Shown: piece after piece, positions 47,501 to 58,657 of the stretch
How positions within the stretch are numbered: the first letter of the stretch is position 1
Layout of the letters: the number at the start of each line of letters is the position of its first letter
NCBI GenBank assembly: GCA_003996215.1
Contig: QJPP01007219.1
Span: 1,302,001-1,366,000 of the forward strand
Reading direction: 5' to 3'
Source of the DNA: Jaltomata sinuosa
Lineage: Eukaryota; Streptophyta; Magnoliopsida; Solanales; Solanaceae
DNA length: 64,000 bases
The notes under the pieces: generated by a model
Database searches by the model: none
What the model was told of the DNA's origin: nothing
What the model saw: only the letters and a program-made list of their open reading frames with translations
Position numbers and translations under genes: made by a program

Positions 47501-47911
47501 TTATGTGGGGACCTCATGCAGCTTTTGGGGCATCCGAGACATAAGGTGAGCTCCTGGCGACCGGGGCTCAGCTATATCTCTTCTTTTTGCACAGTTGACT
47601 CTTTTGTATATTTGGAGACAGTTGTATATTTTACTTTTGCACTCCCTTGTACGTTGTATTTATAGTAGTGGCTCCTGTACTTGTGATACCAGGTCATGAG
47701 ATGGTGTAGTTTTCTATTTATATATATATATATATAAATTCAGGTTTTTTCCCCTTGTCTATGCCTCATTTACCTTCTTCCACTTATTTTCTTGATTGTG
47801 CGTGCTTCCCTTAGGTAGTGGCCCATTACTTACCATTCCGGGCTACGGGGATTGGTTCGCCTACAGTGGGGTTATAGGTTCTATCATGACCTGAGAAATC
47901 GGATCGTGAGA
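44573..47911 (+). repeat. gypsy1 3' LTR
   Basis: 3339 bp from TGTAATAACCC to CGTGAGA (CA decayed to GA), preceded by a weak purine stretch (AGTAGTGGATGA). Contains the self-complementary word cluster at 45271-45536. ORFs at 45195, 46494, 47242 and 47441 are readings of LTR sequence. Confidence 0.92.
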
Positions 47912-49216
47912 GTCTGTTAATCAACATAAACCACGTGAGCTAAACATGGAGTCTGATGCATACACCCCATCGAGAAGACCTAATATACCTTGACAGGGCA
48001 TAAACACATGACTGGAGTGGTCACTATTTCTGAGCCCCAACTGAGGGGCTAAAAAACCAATGGTGGCACGTAGTTTTGGGACTTTAGGGTAGACTAAATC
48101 CTAGTCCAAATTGGTGCAAAGTACTACTCCCAAAACGGATTCTGCTAACTCATTTAAAGCTGAGGTTATGTAATCATACATCTGAACGTAACTAGTCCAA
48201 AAACATTATTTTTTGGAAGACTGTAAACTAAAAGCTGACTAAATTCTGTTTAAAACTATAAGCTAGTAATCTAGGTTAAGTTCTCAAGAAGACTAGTTCA
48301 TGAGAAAACACTACAATTTAGGGCTAATTTCTTGATTTCTCAAATCATGGTGAAAACGCATGCAAATTATTGAAAACATGGTTTAATTCTTATAATACAA
48401 GATATAAATCATTTAGAAATCATAAAGACTAAATTTTGTAATAATTTGCATAATTGGGTAAGAACCCTAGTTTTATTAACCATTAAATTCAAAGAAATGA
48501 CTGGATTTTTGGGCATAATGGTGAACTAAATCCTTAGCGAATACTCACATACCTGGTGGATGAAGATTCTTGAAGGAAATTTGAAGTTTGAAGCTTGGAG
48601 AAGAAAGCCCTAGGTTGGTGGAGAAAAAACTGCTTTTGTTCTTTCTTTTTAAGACTTGAGTGAATGAATGAGGAAAACTAGGCTAAGTTTGATTAAAACC
48701 TTTTAAAGTAAGCCTAAAATGACTTATTTTCGGAGTTAAAAGTTAGGGGAGAAGTCTAAAATACCCCTGAGAAATTAAATTGAAAACTGCAGGAAAATTC
48801 ACGAACTGGGTTCCACAAATGGGAACCACGATCCACGGATGGTTCCACGGGAACCATCCGTGGAACCCTCTCGTGGTTCCATGGATTTTGCCAGGTTTCA
48901 GGCCTCAGTTCCACGAGGCCAAACCACGGCCCATGGACTGTTCCATGACCTGTGGAACCTGGCCATGGTTCTCAAGACAAAATACTTGGCCTCTGATTGA
49001 CCTTCACGTGTCAAATCCATGGCTCGTGGACTATTCCACGGTCCGTGGATCCACTTTATGGATCTAAACCTGAATGGTATAGCTTTTGTTTAGGTTCCAC
49101 GACTCCAGTTCATAACTCGTGGACTATTATACGGCCCATGGATCTGGCTCGTGGAACCTACTATCACTTTGACAGCTTAAAGCTGGTTCTAAGCTTAGAA
49201 TTTTTGGGGTGTTATA
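47912..49216 (-). repeat. gypsy2 3' LTR, promoter part
   Basis: Resumes gypsy2 after gypsy1 (GTCTGTTAATCAACATAAAC matches the gypsy2 5' LTR at 53870). Ends GGTGTTATA (minus-strand start TATAACACC, TG decayed). A dense cluster of CCACGG/CCGTGG words spans 48798-49160. Confidence 0.88.
48832..48864. repeat. Perfect 15-bp inverted repeat with 3-base loop
   Basis: TCCACGGATGGTTCC and GGAACCATCCGTGGA around ACG; every base of the arms pairs. It would form a strong hairpin in DNA or RNA. Confidence 0.92.
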
Positions 49217-49429
49217 ATATCTTCCCCATGGGATTATTTATCTTCGAATGAAGTCTAAACAAGATAAGTTTGGAGGGAAAGAGTTGCAATCCCTACCAAC
49301 TGAGTTCTAGAATCTGGTTTCTAACTGGTCTAATTTCTAAGAACATGAAAGCATGCTGAAATGCAAGAATTGCTGAGGGAACACAAAACTGAGGGAAATA
49401 CTAATGAGGAAATTGAGGAAAATTGGAGA

Positions 49430-50225
49430 GGAACTATTACCTCAAGTTGGATCTGAATCAGAAGAAAAGAGGTAAGGGTACTTGGTCATCATGGCGGCTT
49501 CTGCTTTCCAAGTAGCTTCCTCAACTGACTAGTTCCTCCAAAGAACTTTTATCGAAGTGACTTCCTTATTCCTCAATCTACGAACCTAATGGTCAAGAAT
49601 TTAAATTGGGACCTCTTCATAAGAGAGACTGTATTTCACACTCACACTTTCTAAAAAGCACAACTAAGGCTGGATCACTAATGCACTTATTCAACAAGGA
49701 TATATGAAAAACTGGGTGCATTAACGCTAAGTCTGCGGGCAACTCTAACTCATAAGTCACCTTGCCAACTCTCCTCAAAATCCTGTAGGGACCTACGTAG
49801 TGGGGACTAAGCTTCCCCTTCTTACCGAATATTATGACTCCCTTCATAGGTGAAACCTTCAAAAATACCCAATCATCTTCCTCAAACTTTAAGTCCATTC
49901 TCCTCATATCTGCATAAGATTTCTGATGACTCTGAGCAGTCTTCAACCTCTCCCTAATGAGATGGAATTTTTCCATAGTCTCATGGACTGAATTCTGTCC
50001 TATCAATGTTGCTTCACCTACTTCAAACCAACTAATAGGTGATCTACACCTTTGCCCATAAAGTGCCTCATAAGGAGCCATCTGAATGCTGGAATGATAG
50101 TTGTTATTGTAGGCAAACTCTATATGACGTAAGTGCTCATCCCAATTAACTTTGAAATTGATCACGCAAACTCTCAATATATCATCTAAGGTTTGGATGG
50201 TATACTTTTCCTGGTCGTCAGCCAA
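49430..50225 (-). pseudogene. gypsy2 integrase (core deleted) and chromodomain
   Basis: 202 codons open from 50225. The frame begins in ADDQEKYTIQ, the site of the catalytic Glu in the family (GQAERTIQ); Glu is Lys here. FAYNNNYHSSIQMAPYEALY, KVSPMKGVIIFGKKGKLSPH, the GPYRIL module and HPVFHISLLNKCI follow, then a chromodomain tail with stops (TSIKVLWRN, VEEATWKAE, about 49560-49450). The zinc finger and the part carrying both catalytic Asp residues are absent: RNase H linker and this piece are only about 90 bp apart, where the family has roughly 200 residues. Confidence 0.85.
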
Positions 50226-50317
50226 AATATGCTATCTCAACTCATCCATATCAAGGACGCATAATCGACCCTAATAATGAAGCACACCATCTCTCCTTGG
50301 GAGAAAACCTCTTCTCT

Positions 50318-50923
50318 TTACTGATAGACTGCACCCTTTAACTGATGTAAGATGGGATCGTTGTCTTGTTTCTCCTTTACCTTAATTATCAAGGAGAATT
50401 TTGACCAATCATGAACTATCACACCATCATCTGTTGCGTCTGTAAGGCAAACCCCTAATTGAGAAAGCCTATAAACATCCTTAACCAATTCCTTCTTTTT
50501 TTCCTCAACATGTGACACGCTACCCATGGACAACCTACTAAATGTGTCAGCTACCACATTGGCCTTACCCGGATGGTAAATCACACTCATATAATAGTCT
50601 TTGAGAAGCTCTAGCCACCTTCTCTAATAAAGATTTAACTTCTTCTGAGTGAACACATATTTGAGGCTTTTGTGGTTGGTAAACACATCCACCTGAACGA
50701 CATATAAATAGTTTCTCCAAATCTTTAAGGCAAAAATAACTGTTGCAAGCTCAACATCATAAGTTGGGTAGTTCTTCTCATGAATCTTAATCTGTCTAGA
50801 GGCATAGTCAATAACTTTACCATGTTGCATCATAACACAACCTAAGCCAACTCTAGATGCACCATAATACACTACGAAACCATCTGAAGCCTTTGGTAGA
50901 GTCAAAACTAGAGTTGTGGTCAA
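50318..50923 (-). pseudogene. gypsy2 RNase H
   Basis: Two open stretches: FVVYYGASRVGLGCVMMQHG (first catalytic Asp of YCDAS replaced), VELATVIFALKIWRNYLY, VFTNHKSLKYVF (TDH changed to TNH) and, after a stop near 50624, VIYHPGKANVVADTFSRLS. Two of the catalytic acids are lost. Confidence 0.85.
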
Positions 50924-51019
50924 CCTAGTCTTTAATTCCTAGAAGTTCCTCTCACACACATCTGACCACTAGAAAACAACTTTTTTCAGAGTCAACCTGG
51001 TCAACGGGGCAGCTATGGA

Positions 51020-51988
51020 TGAAAACCCCTCAATAAATCTCCTATAGTAACCAACCAAACCTAAAAATCTTCTAATTCATGTTGGAGAAGTGGGTCTAGG
51101 CTAGTTCTTTACTGCCTTTATATTTTGCAAATCTACTTGAATGCCCTCCTTAGACACCACATGACCCAGAAAATCAACTGACTGGAGCCAGAACTCACAC
51201 TTACTGAACTTGGCGAATAGTTGGCGATCTTTGAGAGCTTGCAGCATAATTCTCAAATGCTTTTCATGTTCCTTCTCACTTCGAGAATAAATGAGGATGT
51301 AACCAATAAAGACAATGACAAACATATCCAAGTACATCTTGAACACCCTATTCATCAAGTCCATAAAATCTATAGGAGCATTCGTTAGTCCATAAGACAT
51401 AACTATGAATTCATAGTGACCATACCAAGTTCTGAAGGTTGTCTTTGGAATGTCACATTATCTAACACAGAGTTGATGATAGCTCGATCTGAGGTTAATC
51501 TTGGAGAAGTAGTTGACACCCTGAAGCTGGTTAAACAAGTCATCAATCCTAGGGATGGGATACTTATTCTTGATTGTGACCTTGTTCAATCGATGGTAGT
51601 CGATTCACATTTTGAGAGAACCGTCTTTCTTATGCATGAAGAGAACTGGAGTACCCAATGGAGAGATGTTGGGTTTGATGAAACCTTTATCTAGGAGGTC
51701 TTTGAGCTGATCTTTCAACTCCTTAAGCTCAAATGGAGCCATTTTGTAAGGAGGATTGGATATGGGCTGCATATCTGGAAAAAGGTCTATCCCAAAGTTG
51801 ATCTCCTGTTCAGGAGGAACTCTAGACAAATCCTCAGGAAACACTTCTGTGAACTCACTGACTACTACAACTGACTGGAGAGATAGAGTCTCAGACTCAG
51901 AATCTTTGACTTGGACTACATGGTATATGTACTTTTTCGAGATCATCTTTCTAGCTTTTAGGTAAGATATGAAATGATCCATTGACAT
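51020..51988 (-). pseudogene. gypsy2 reverse transcriptase, catalytic Asp pair lost
   Basis: HFISYLKARKMISKKYIYHV, FPEDLSRVPPEQEINFGIDL and MAPFELKELKDQLKDLL in 51988-51605, then a frameshift. NKVTIKNKYPIPRIDDLF and FSKINLRSSYHQL can be read in 51600-51410. In 51400-51101 FVIVFIGYILIYSRS stands where the family has FIDDILIYSRS, so both catalytic aspartates are replaced (DD to GY). FLGHVVSKEG follows. Confidence 0.88.
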
Positions 51989-52030
51989 TGGAGGACTACT
52001 CCGCCATTTTAAGACATGCTCATCTGGAAA

Positions 52031-53140
52031 CTAAAATCTTACGACTCTGATTCTATAGGCTATTGAGGCATAACAGGAATCTAGCCAATCCATGCCAAGG
52101 ATGACATTGAAATTGGTCATATCTAGCTCTACTAAGTCTGCTGAGGTGACTCTATAGAGGACTGAGACTGGGTAATTTCTGTTTACCTTCTTAGCTAGGA
52201 CTAACTCCCTGACTGGGGTGGAGATTGGGAAAGGCTCTAGGAGGTTTCGAGGACTGATTCCAAACTTACAAGCAACATAAGGGGTCACAAATGAAAAAGA
52301 ATCTTTGGGGTCTAACAAAGCATAAACATCAAGAGAGAAGACTTGCAATATACCAGAGACTATCTCTAGGGAACTCTTCTGATCCTGATGAGATACCATA
52401 GCATAGAGGGGGTTCTGACACTGACCGCCGCATGTAGCAGAAGTAGTACCCTGCTGAGTTGTGCGACCTGTTAAAGCTGCTGAAGTATTAGGCTGAGCAT
52501 GATTACCTCTATGTCCCTGCCTGGCGGAGGGACACTCCTTCAACCTATGGCCGAGCTAGCCATACCCAAAACACTCACCAGGATGATTCTTACAACACTT
52601 AGGACATGCTGGAAAAGTACGGTTACCTAAAATACTACCCTGTGACTTAGAGCTTAATGCCCTTTTCTTCGAATCATGACAAGGTCTGAAAGATGGAGCA
52701 CTAGGTGATGAAGGTGTTGGAGCTGAAGACCTCTGTTGAAACTGAGAGCGATTTCCACTATCCGACTTCTGCTGAGAGTAATCAAAATTTCCTGTTCTAG
52801 CCCTCTTGTTTTCCCTCTCTCTTTCCTAAGCTTCTCTTTTTCCATCTGTTGTGCATAGGTCATAAGTCGGGAGATATCCATATCTCTGACAAACATAGAA
52901 ATCTTACACTATTTCTTAACCAAGTTAGAAATACCCAAAATATACCTACTCATTTGGGCCCTTGGCTCAGCTACCATGGCTGGAGCAGATCTGGAGAGCT
53001 GGGTAAACTTCAACACATATTCTTGCACCATCATAGATCTCTGCCTTAGATTCACAAACTTCTCAACCTTAGCCTCCCTCAACCTTAGCTGGGTAAAGGG
53101 CTCTACTTAATGCGACTTTAAGACATCTTAGGACTCTTGA
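52031..53140 (-). pseudogene. gypsy2 gag (N-terminus deleted), knuckle and protease
   Basis: Starting only a few bases after the primer site the reading is already in mid-capsid (LRLREAKVEKFVNLRQ near 53080), so the leader and about 150 N-terminal residues are gone. DISRLMTYAQQMEKEKLRKE follows. The knuckle (about 52615-52550) keeps C-P-K-C but CFGCG is CFGYG. Protease: ALLDPKDSFSFVTPYVA (DPG changed to DPK), then MTNFNVILGMDWLDSCYA. Confidence 0.82.
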
Positions 53141-53147
53141 ACCTTAT

Positions 53148-53160
53148 CCTCTGATACCAA
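53148..53160 (-). other. gypsy2 primer binding site (initiator tRNA-Met)
   Basis: Minus-strand TTGGTATCAGAGG, three to four bases from the LTR end. Confidence 0.85.
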
Positions 53161-53163
53161 GTT

Positions 53164-53627
53164 TCTCATGCCTCGAGTCTACACCTTGGATGTAAAATAA
53201 TGCTTAGGGTCATAAGCTAACCCATGGCCTGATATATACTAAGTAATTACATGAATTCAAACTAAGCGGAAGCAAAATTGAATAAAGATATAAGCTCTTT
53301 AAAATTTAACTGAGAATATCTAAGTCCAAATATAAATCTGAAATAAATGAACTAACTAAAAAGCTGAAGTCTGACTCTATGTCTCAAAGACTCTTCTACT
53401 ATGATTTGTTGGGATAAGCCCCCAGCTAACTCGAAATATTGAAACCAAAATAGACTAAGGAAATGCATCAAAATCTGTCCTCGGATAATGAGGACTCACC
53501 ACAAGTCATCGATGAGATGGCGTTGAATCTGAGAACCTGAACCTGCATCATGATAAGATGCAGCACATAGAGTATGCGTCAGTACTTCAATATTACTGAG
53601 CATGAGGGATATGCAAAGCTGACTCTC

Positions 53628-53697
<70 letters not shown>

Positions 53698-53899
53698 GCT
53701 AAAAACTGATATGATTTTTAAACTGTAAGCTGAATTATAGTACATAGGCCCAAACATAATCATGCATAAAAAGTCTGAAATGCAGGAATAATGTGAAAAA
53801 TATATTAAAAACTGTAAAACTGAATGAGGACCTAGTACCAAACTGCTAAGTGTAATTTTATGGGAGAGTCTGTTGATTGACATAAACAACATGAGCTAA
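53164..53899 (-). repeat. gypsy2 5' LTR, distal part, cut by LARD-C
   Basis: Collinear with 30769-31452 and the first bases of 47912 onward; matching stops at GAGCTAA (53899), where LARD-C starts TGTAATGAC. The promoter part should resume after LARD-C outside the window. Confidence 0.85.
53622..53690. repeat. (CT)n(AT)n microsatellite
   Basis: About 36 bases of CT followed by about 33 of AT inside the gypsy2 5' LTR. The other LTR has only a short AT run at the same place (31260-31275), so the tract expanded after insertion. Confidence 0.95.
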
Positions 53900-53929
53900 T
53901 GTAATGACATGTTCAATCACTATTAAAAG

Positions 53930-56341
53930 TGTCATGACCCAACTATCGGGTCATGCGGGTGCCTACTCTAAGCACCTGGATAGACGAACCCTTACCACCC
54001 AATCTAATAGGTAAAAGCAAACTTACAAGTAAAACTATTAAAATCTTCCTTTAAAAACATGGAAACATTTACAAACATTAACACGAAAAACCTTTTTTAG
54101 AATACAACACCCTCCCTAGGATCTAGTATAAGTCGATACAAGAGCTATAACAGGAATGAAACACAATGTAAAAGGACACAGCTCCCACCATAGAAGCAAG
54201 AGTAGAAGCAGCTAAAGAGTCACCGTCGTCCTGTACCTATGAAATGTCAGCAATCCTGCAACCACACTATACCCAAAAATGAATAGCAAGAGTAGAATTA
54301 GTACAAACACATATACTAGTAGGCATCATCGGTCTACTCGAATCCACTAATACCATCATATAATGAAATCAAGAAAACATGAAATTAACTCTAATAATCT
54401 TATTCTCCAACATCCACCTTTACACAACCCAATGTCACACCAATAATATACTTATACATCGTACTTAAACCCTCTTATTCGTTCTGCTGCCAACTCCCTC
54501 TCTCGGAGGTTCTACACCCTAACTCCTAGGACTTCCCAAGTCACCTTAACTCTTAGACTTCCCAAGTCACCTTAACCCTTAGACTTCCCAAGTCACCTTA
54601 TACTAGTCTAATCACTAAGTCCAGACCCGGACTACCACTCCGTTACTCAATTCCACTCCTATGACTAAACATCCAGAATTAACCCCACTAACTGCCAACT
54701 CAGACCAACCACACTTATGGTACTACTTACGAGTGTCCGGACCTATCAAGGATCCCTAGAACAATTTCCCAACCCAATAGCAATATCTAACAATATGACT
54801 CCAGACTCTCTGTCTTCCACCTAACTTATCAACCACATGTAACTAATTAACAACCATTGACGACACTCAATGACAATAACATATATCCTTTCATAGTCTG
54901 AACCCACCCCGGGGTCCCCCTAACACCACCTAAGTGTAAACATGCAACCCAGGTCTACACCAAGACCAACCTCATAATTAAATATAATCACACGGCCTCT
55001 CATGGACCATATGCAATAATCACAGTTCAATAATACAACCCGGTCCACTCATGGGACCTTCAAATACAATCAATGCAAGAAATCAAACCCGTACAAGGTG
55101 TAGTAACTGAGCCAACCATTATGTAACCTGTACCAGGTATGGTAGCCGAGCTAACCAATAAGTAACCTGTACCAGGCGTGGTACCCAGGCCAACCAAATA
55201 TCACATAGAATTCCAATAGTTAACAACAATGAACAACAACACACTTGTAAAACCAACAAGCAATAAAACTAGTTCATTTCACAAGACTGATAATCGGACA
55301 ATTAGAGATTCATAAACCATTCCCTAAGTATGCAAATCATACAATACTAAGTAGTAGTACATGAACACATAACGCATATTGGAAAAACAATAACCATCAC
55401 CTACCCCAACCCCAGGTATATAGACTCGACTTGAATCCCATCCGAAGACTAAACCCCCGTTCAGCCCTTCTTAACACATAACTAGTAGATGCATTCATTC
55501 CCGAAGATCCTCATACAAGTGGATACAATATGGGGAAGACCTCTCTTAACCTTGGTAATTCGTCCATTCTAGTTATTATACCCCCTTATACTAAATCATT
55601 TCCCAAGATTCCCTTTTTAACTAGTTAGTTACTTACCCAAGTATTCCCGGTTCCCCGAACCTTCCCAACATTCTAGTCCCTGAAATCTATTAGCATACCA
55701 CACGCAAATAATCATAAATAACTCTGAATATTACAACATATAATCCCAACTCAACCCATTTCTAGTTCAACCAATCTAATCCACAGCAATCCTCTAGTCT
55801 TCATGCCCGAAGGCCTAGGCATGGATTCTCATTTTCCATTTAGATAATGGATATAAAATGAAAGTAGGTCAATCTACTCAATAAAGAAAGCCTAGCCTAC
55901 CTGGACGCCAAGCAGGTGCCCCATGCATTTTCTGGCTCTGTGAAGGCATTCCATGAAGAATGACAAGCTTGAATATGTGGTTTTGCATCCCTTCAGCCAA
56001 AATCCCTCCTCCGCATAGCTCTCAAGCCTTGGAGCAGCCTTGTAGAGTTCTTGGAGTAACCCTTGTATCTTTTCCAACTGAGAAGGTAAAGTTCTTTTTA
56101 TTAAAATAGCATATAGAGCTACTATTTTCTGCCATACCGCTATAGCGAATGGCTGCCTACTATAGAGGCGACGCTATAGCGGAAAATTGTCTGTTATAGA
56201 AGAGTGATATCAGCCAAGATCAATATTTAAAAGTCTGAAATTTTTTGTCATGTCACCCCATATAAAACAAAAACGTAAATAATCGTTCCCAAAATTTGTG
56301 ACATCTTGGTTCCTCACAAAACAACAAATCTGGTCATTACA
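53930..56341 (-). repeat. 3' LTR of LARD-B
   Basis: 2412 bp. Three GTACC repeat units (55087-55197), and a local triplication of GACTTCCCAAGTCACCTTA (54530-54600). Word cluster at 56137-56202. Confidence 0.93.
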
Positions 56342-57483
56342 ATAGATACCAATTTACCCATTGTTCATCCCCGAATGATCCCATAGGAAAGAGGAAGAAG
56401 GACTAGTCCAAGACTCTCACCACCCCGCATGACCGCGTAATTATGATCCTACATGAAAAGATGAACTTCCCCTGAATTAGTCGCACTTGACTTAATTAGG
56501 AAAATTAATATCCTGCTCTAACGAGGAATTGCCTCCCCCAAGCTATTCGAAAAAGTTTACGGAGTAACCTCCCCCGAGTATTTAAGAAATCCAGGGCCTT
56601 ATAGGATGTTGGAACAAAAGAATTTGAAAAGACCCAGGAGAACCTTTCCGTTTCTAAAATGGATTACCGTCCATTATAGCGGACAATATTTCATCGTAAC
56701 AGTGTTACTATAGTGAAGTTTCAACCGCTATAGTGGTTGGTAATAGTTGAAATACGTAAGAAAATAGTTTTCACCCCATTCTCCTCAATTTTTCTTCATA
56801 AATACTCCCTTTTTCTCCCGATCACCTTGCTCCCGACGTCAAAATTTTTAGGTAACGACCATTTCTACTTACTCATTTTGTTCCATGCACGAATCTAGAC
56901 ATGATTGAGGTAGAAAATAGTGACTTGGGGTATACATTGCAGTTGGTTTTTGAACTTTGAACTAGGTTGGATTTCTGTTGAATTCCCAAAGCATGGATGC
57001 TTCCCTTATATTTACAACGCCTCCACAACGTTCTGGGCGTAAGAATTATACAACTTTTGGCCAAAAAGAGGGCAAGATGGTAGGGGAGGTGAAGGTTTGT
57101 TCTTGGCTAAAACTTGTGATTTGGACGGAATTTAAGGGTTATAATGCCCAATCTTTTGTAGAAAATAGTAATAAAACACTTTAGGAGTGCTGATCTGAAC
57201 TTGGATTGTCAAAAATGGAGTTTTGGATCAAGGGGTTCCATTGAAGCACCCCTTGGAATTCTGGGATGATGAAGATCACTATAGCGGTCTCACTATAGTG
57301 AGGAAAAATTTTCTATAGCGGTTCCGTTGTAGCAGACAATCATCCTCTATAGCGGAATACCGCAGAAACAGTAGCCTTCTCAGGATACACTTAGAAAAAA
57401 TTTCCTTTTTTTAAAACTCTTCCCTTTATGTTTTACTGATTTCTAACCCCCACCCCTTGTTACAGTGCAGGTTAACAAAAATA
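56342..57483. other. Non-coding internal region of LARD-B, PPT side
   Basis: Aligns with 7395-8559 of LARD-A. Word clusters at 56668-56740 and 57276-57365. The plus strand ends in a pyrimidine-rich stretch and TTACAGTGCAG just before the ORF, like an intron acceptor. No gene seen on either strand. Confidence 0.6.
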
Positions 57484-58657
57484 ATGGCTGAAGGAAAATT
57501 CCCGAGTATGCTTATGTGAGTTTTCTTGACGATGCAATTCAGGAGAGCTTCCGAGACTATCACCGGCTAGGATTTTGCTATGAAAGGGCCTTCAAGATGG
57601 AAGGAGTGGCTGAGAAGGCAGCTGCTTTTCATCGCAGGCTCCTCGAGTTCAACTGGGGTCCATTGATGGTGGCTCCCCCTCCCGTGCGTACAGGTTAGGT
57701 GCGGGATTTCTACACCATACTTTCCATCATTCATTGGGATGATCCCAACTCCACCATCTTCCTTCAAGGGGAGGATATCCCCGTGGACTCCCAAACTATC
57801 AATGATTTGCTAGGGGTGCCTCACATTTCTAATGTTGCATATGAGGCCAAGTTCCGACTTTGGGATATGACTTGGTTGAGAGATACCTTGGTAGATGTGG
57901 AGTTTTGGGATCAGGTTTACTGGCCCAGTGCAGAGGGCATCACCAGTTTTTACTTTTCAGCTGATGCTAGGAGATGGCTAAATTTGGTGTCCCGGAGGAT
58001 CCGCTCGTTAGGCAGTACTACTGACGTGACTTATGCTCGAGCCTTGGTGATTGCTTATGTTATGCAGAGGATCATTATGAATGTTGGGGAGTAGATTATT
58101 TTAGAGTGAAAGGACTTCTATCGGGGTCCTAGAAGAGGCCCCTTTCTTCCAGGTCTAGTGTTTGAGTTGTGCAGATGGTTCCATGAGCCAGAGGATCACA
58201 CTGACCATGAGGTAGCTATGGATGATCCCTTCAACCCCCTTCGGGTGAAGGTGGTTACTTCCAAGAAGAATAGGATGGTAGATAAAGCAGGGAGCAGCCA
58301 GGCTACCGAGGATGTTGCTGATAATGAGGAGGAGGACACCCATGCCCTTCCCTCCCAGTCTCATCCCTCTATCACTAGCCGCCAGCTTAAGGAGAATTTG
58401 GATGCGGTCTGAAGGTTCATGGAGGAAACTAATGCTGGAGGTACAAACCCGCCCCCTTCCGCTCAGGATTTGCAGCACTTCAAAAGGAGTTGGATGAGGA
58501 GAAGAATAAGAAGAGACGCTCCCGGGACTGCATGTTTGCCCGGATGTGGAAGACCATTAAGGTCATGTTCACTTGCGTTGCCCCGGGTCGAGAGCTTTAC
58601 ACACTTGAGCCCAAGGACATGTAGGAGTTCTCTTTCCTGAGTGATGATGAGGCTTAG
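57484..58657 (+). pseudogene. LARD antisense ORF (putative plant transposon protein domain), uninterrupted copy
   Basis: About 390 codons from ATG 57484 to TAG 58655. A one-base loss after the first seven codons leads into FLDDAIQESFRDYHRLGFCY, FNWGPLMVAPPP, then a TAG (57694) where Trp is expected, VRDFYTILSIIHWDD, VDSQTINDLLGVPHIS, YWPSAEGITSFYFSADARR and WLNLVSRRIR. Stops at 58092 and 58107, FNPLRVKVV, an acidic stretch EEEDT, another stop (58410), a frameshift near 58480, and the end MFARMWKTIKVMF and FLSDDEA. The family resembles Pfam Transposase_32 (PF20167, from memory); its function is unknown to me. It lies on the strand opposite to the primer site of LARD-B. Conserved length and ends in two diverged copies suggest it was once a real protein. 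Confidence 0.75.

Larger units (their letters stand above)
31453..47911 (+). mobile_element. gypsy1: Tekay-type element with 3.3-kb LTRs, interrupted by LARD-D
   Basis: 5' LTR 31453-32899 joined to 37453-39334, gag-pol 39549-44515, 3' LTR 44573-47911. Ends TGTGAT and ATGACA; flanks GTTTG and GTCTG. LTRs are about 3.3 kb each once LARD-D is removed and about 83% alike by eye, so this is an old copy. All coding domains are present but heavily broken. It inserted in the gypsy2 3' LTR. Confidence 0.92.
30769..53899 (-). mobile_element. gypsy2: Tekay-type element in the hAT gene, split by gypsy1
   Basis: Minus strand: 5' LTR (right, from 53899 leftward to 53164), primer site 53148-53160, gag-pol 53140-49430, 3' LTR in two pieces (49216-47912 and 31452-30769). 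It inserted in the hAT transposase. Its 5' LTR is cut at 53899 by LARD-C and continues outside the window. Three losses show in the coding part: the leader and N-terminal gag, the integrase zinc finger and core, and the reverse transcriptase Asp pair. LTRs about 84% alike by eye. Confidence 0.9.

Noticed and set aside
58155..58478. 107-codon minus ORF inside LARD-B considered as a sense gag of the element
   Set aside because: No Gag landmarks; it is the shadow of the antisense ORF on the plus strand, and LARD-A does not keep it open.
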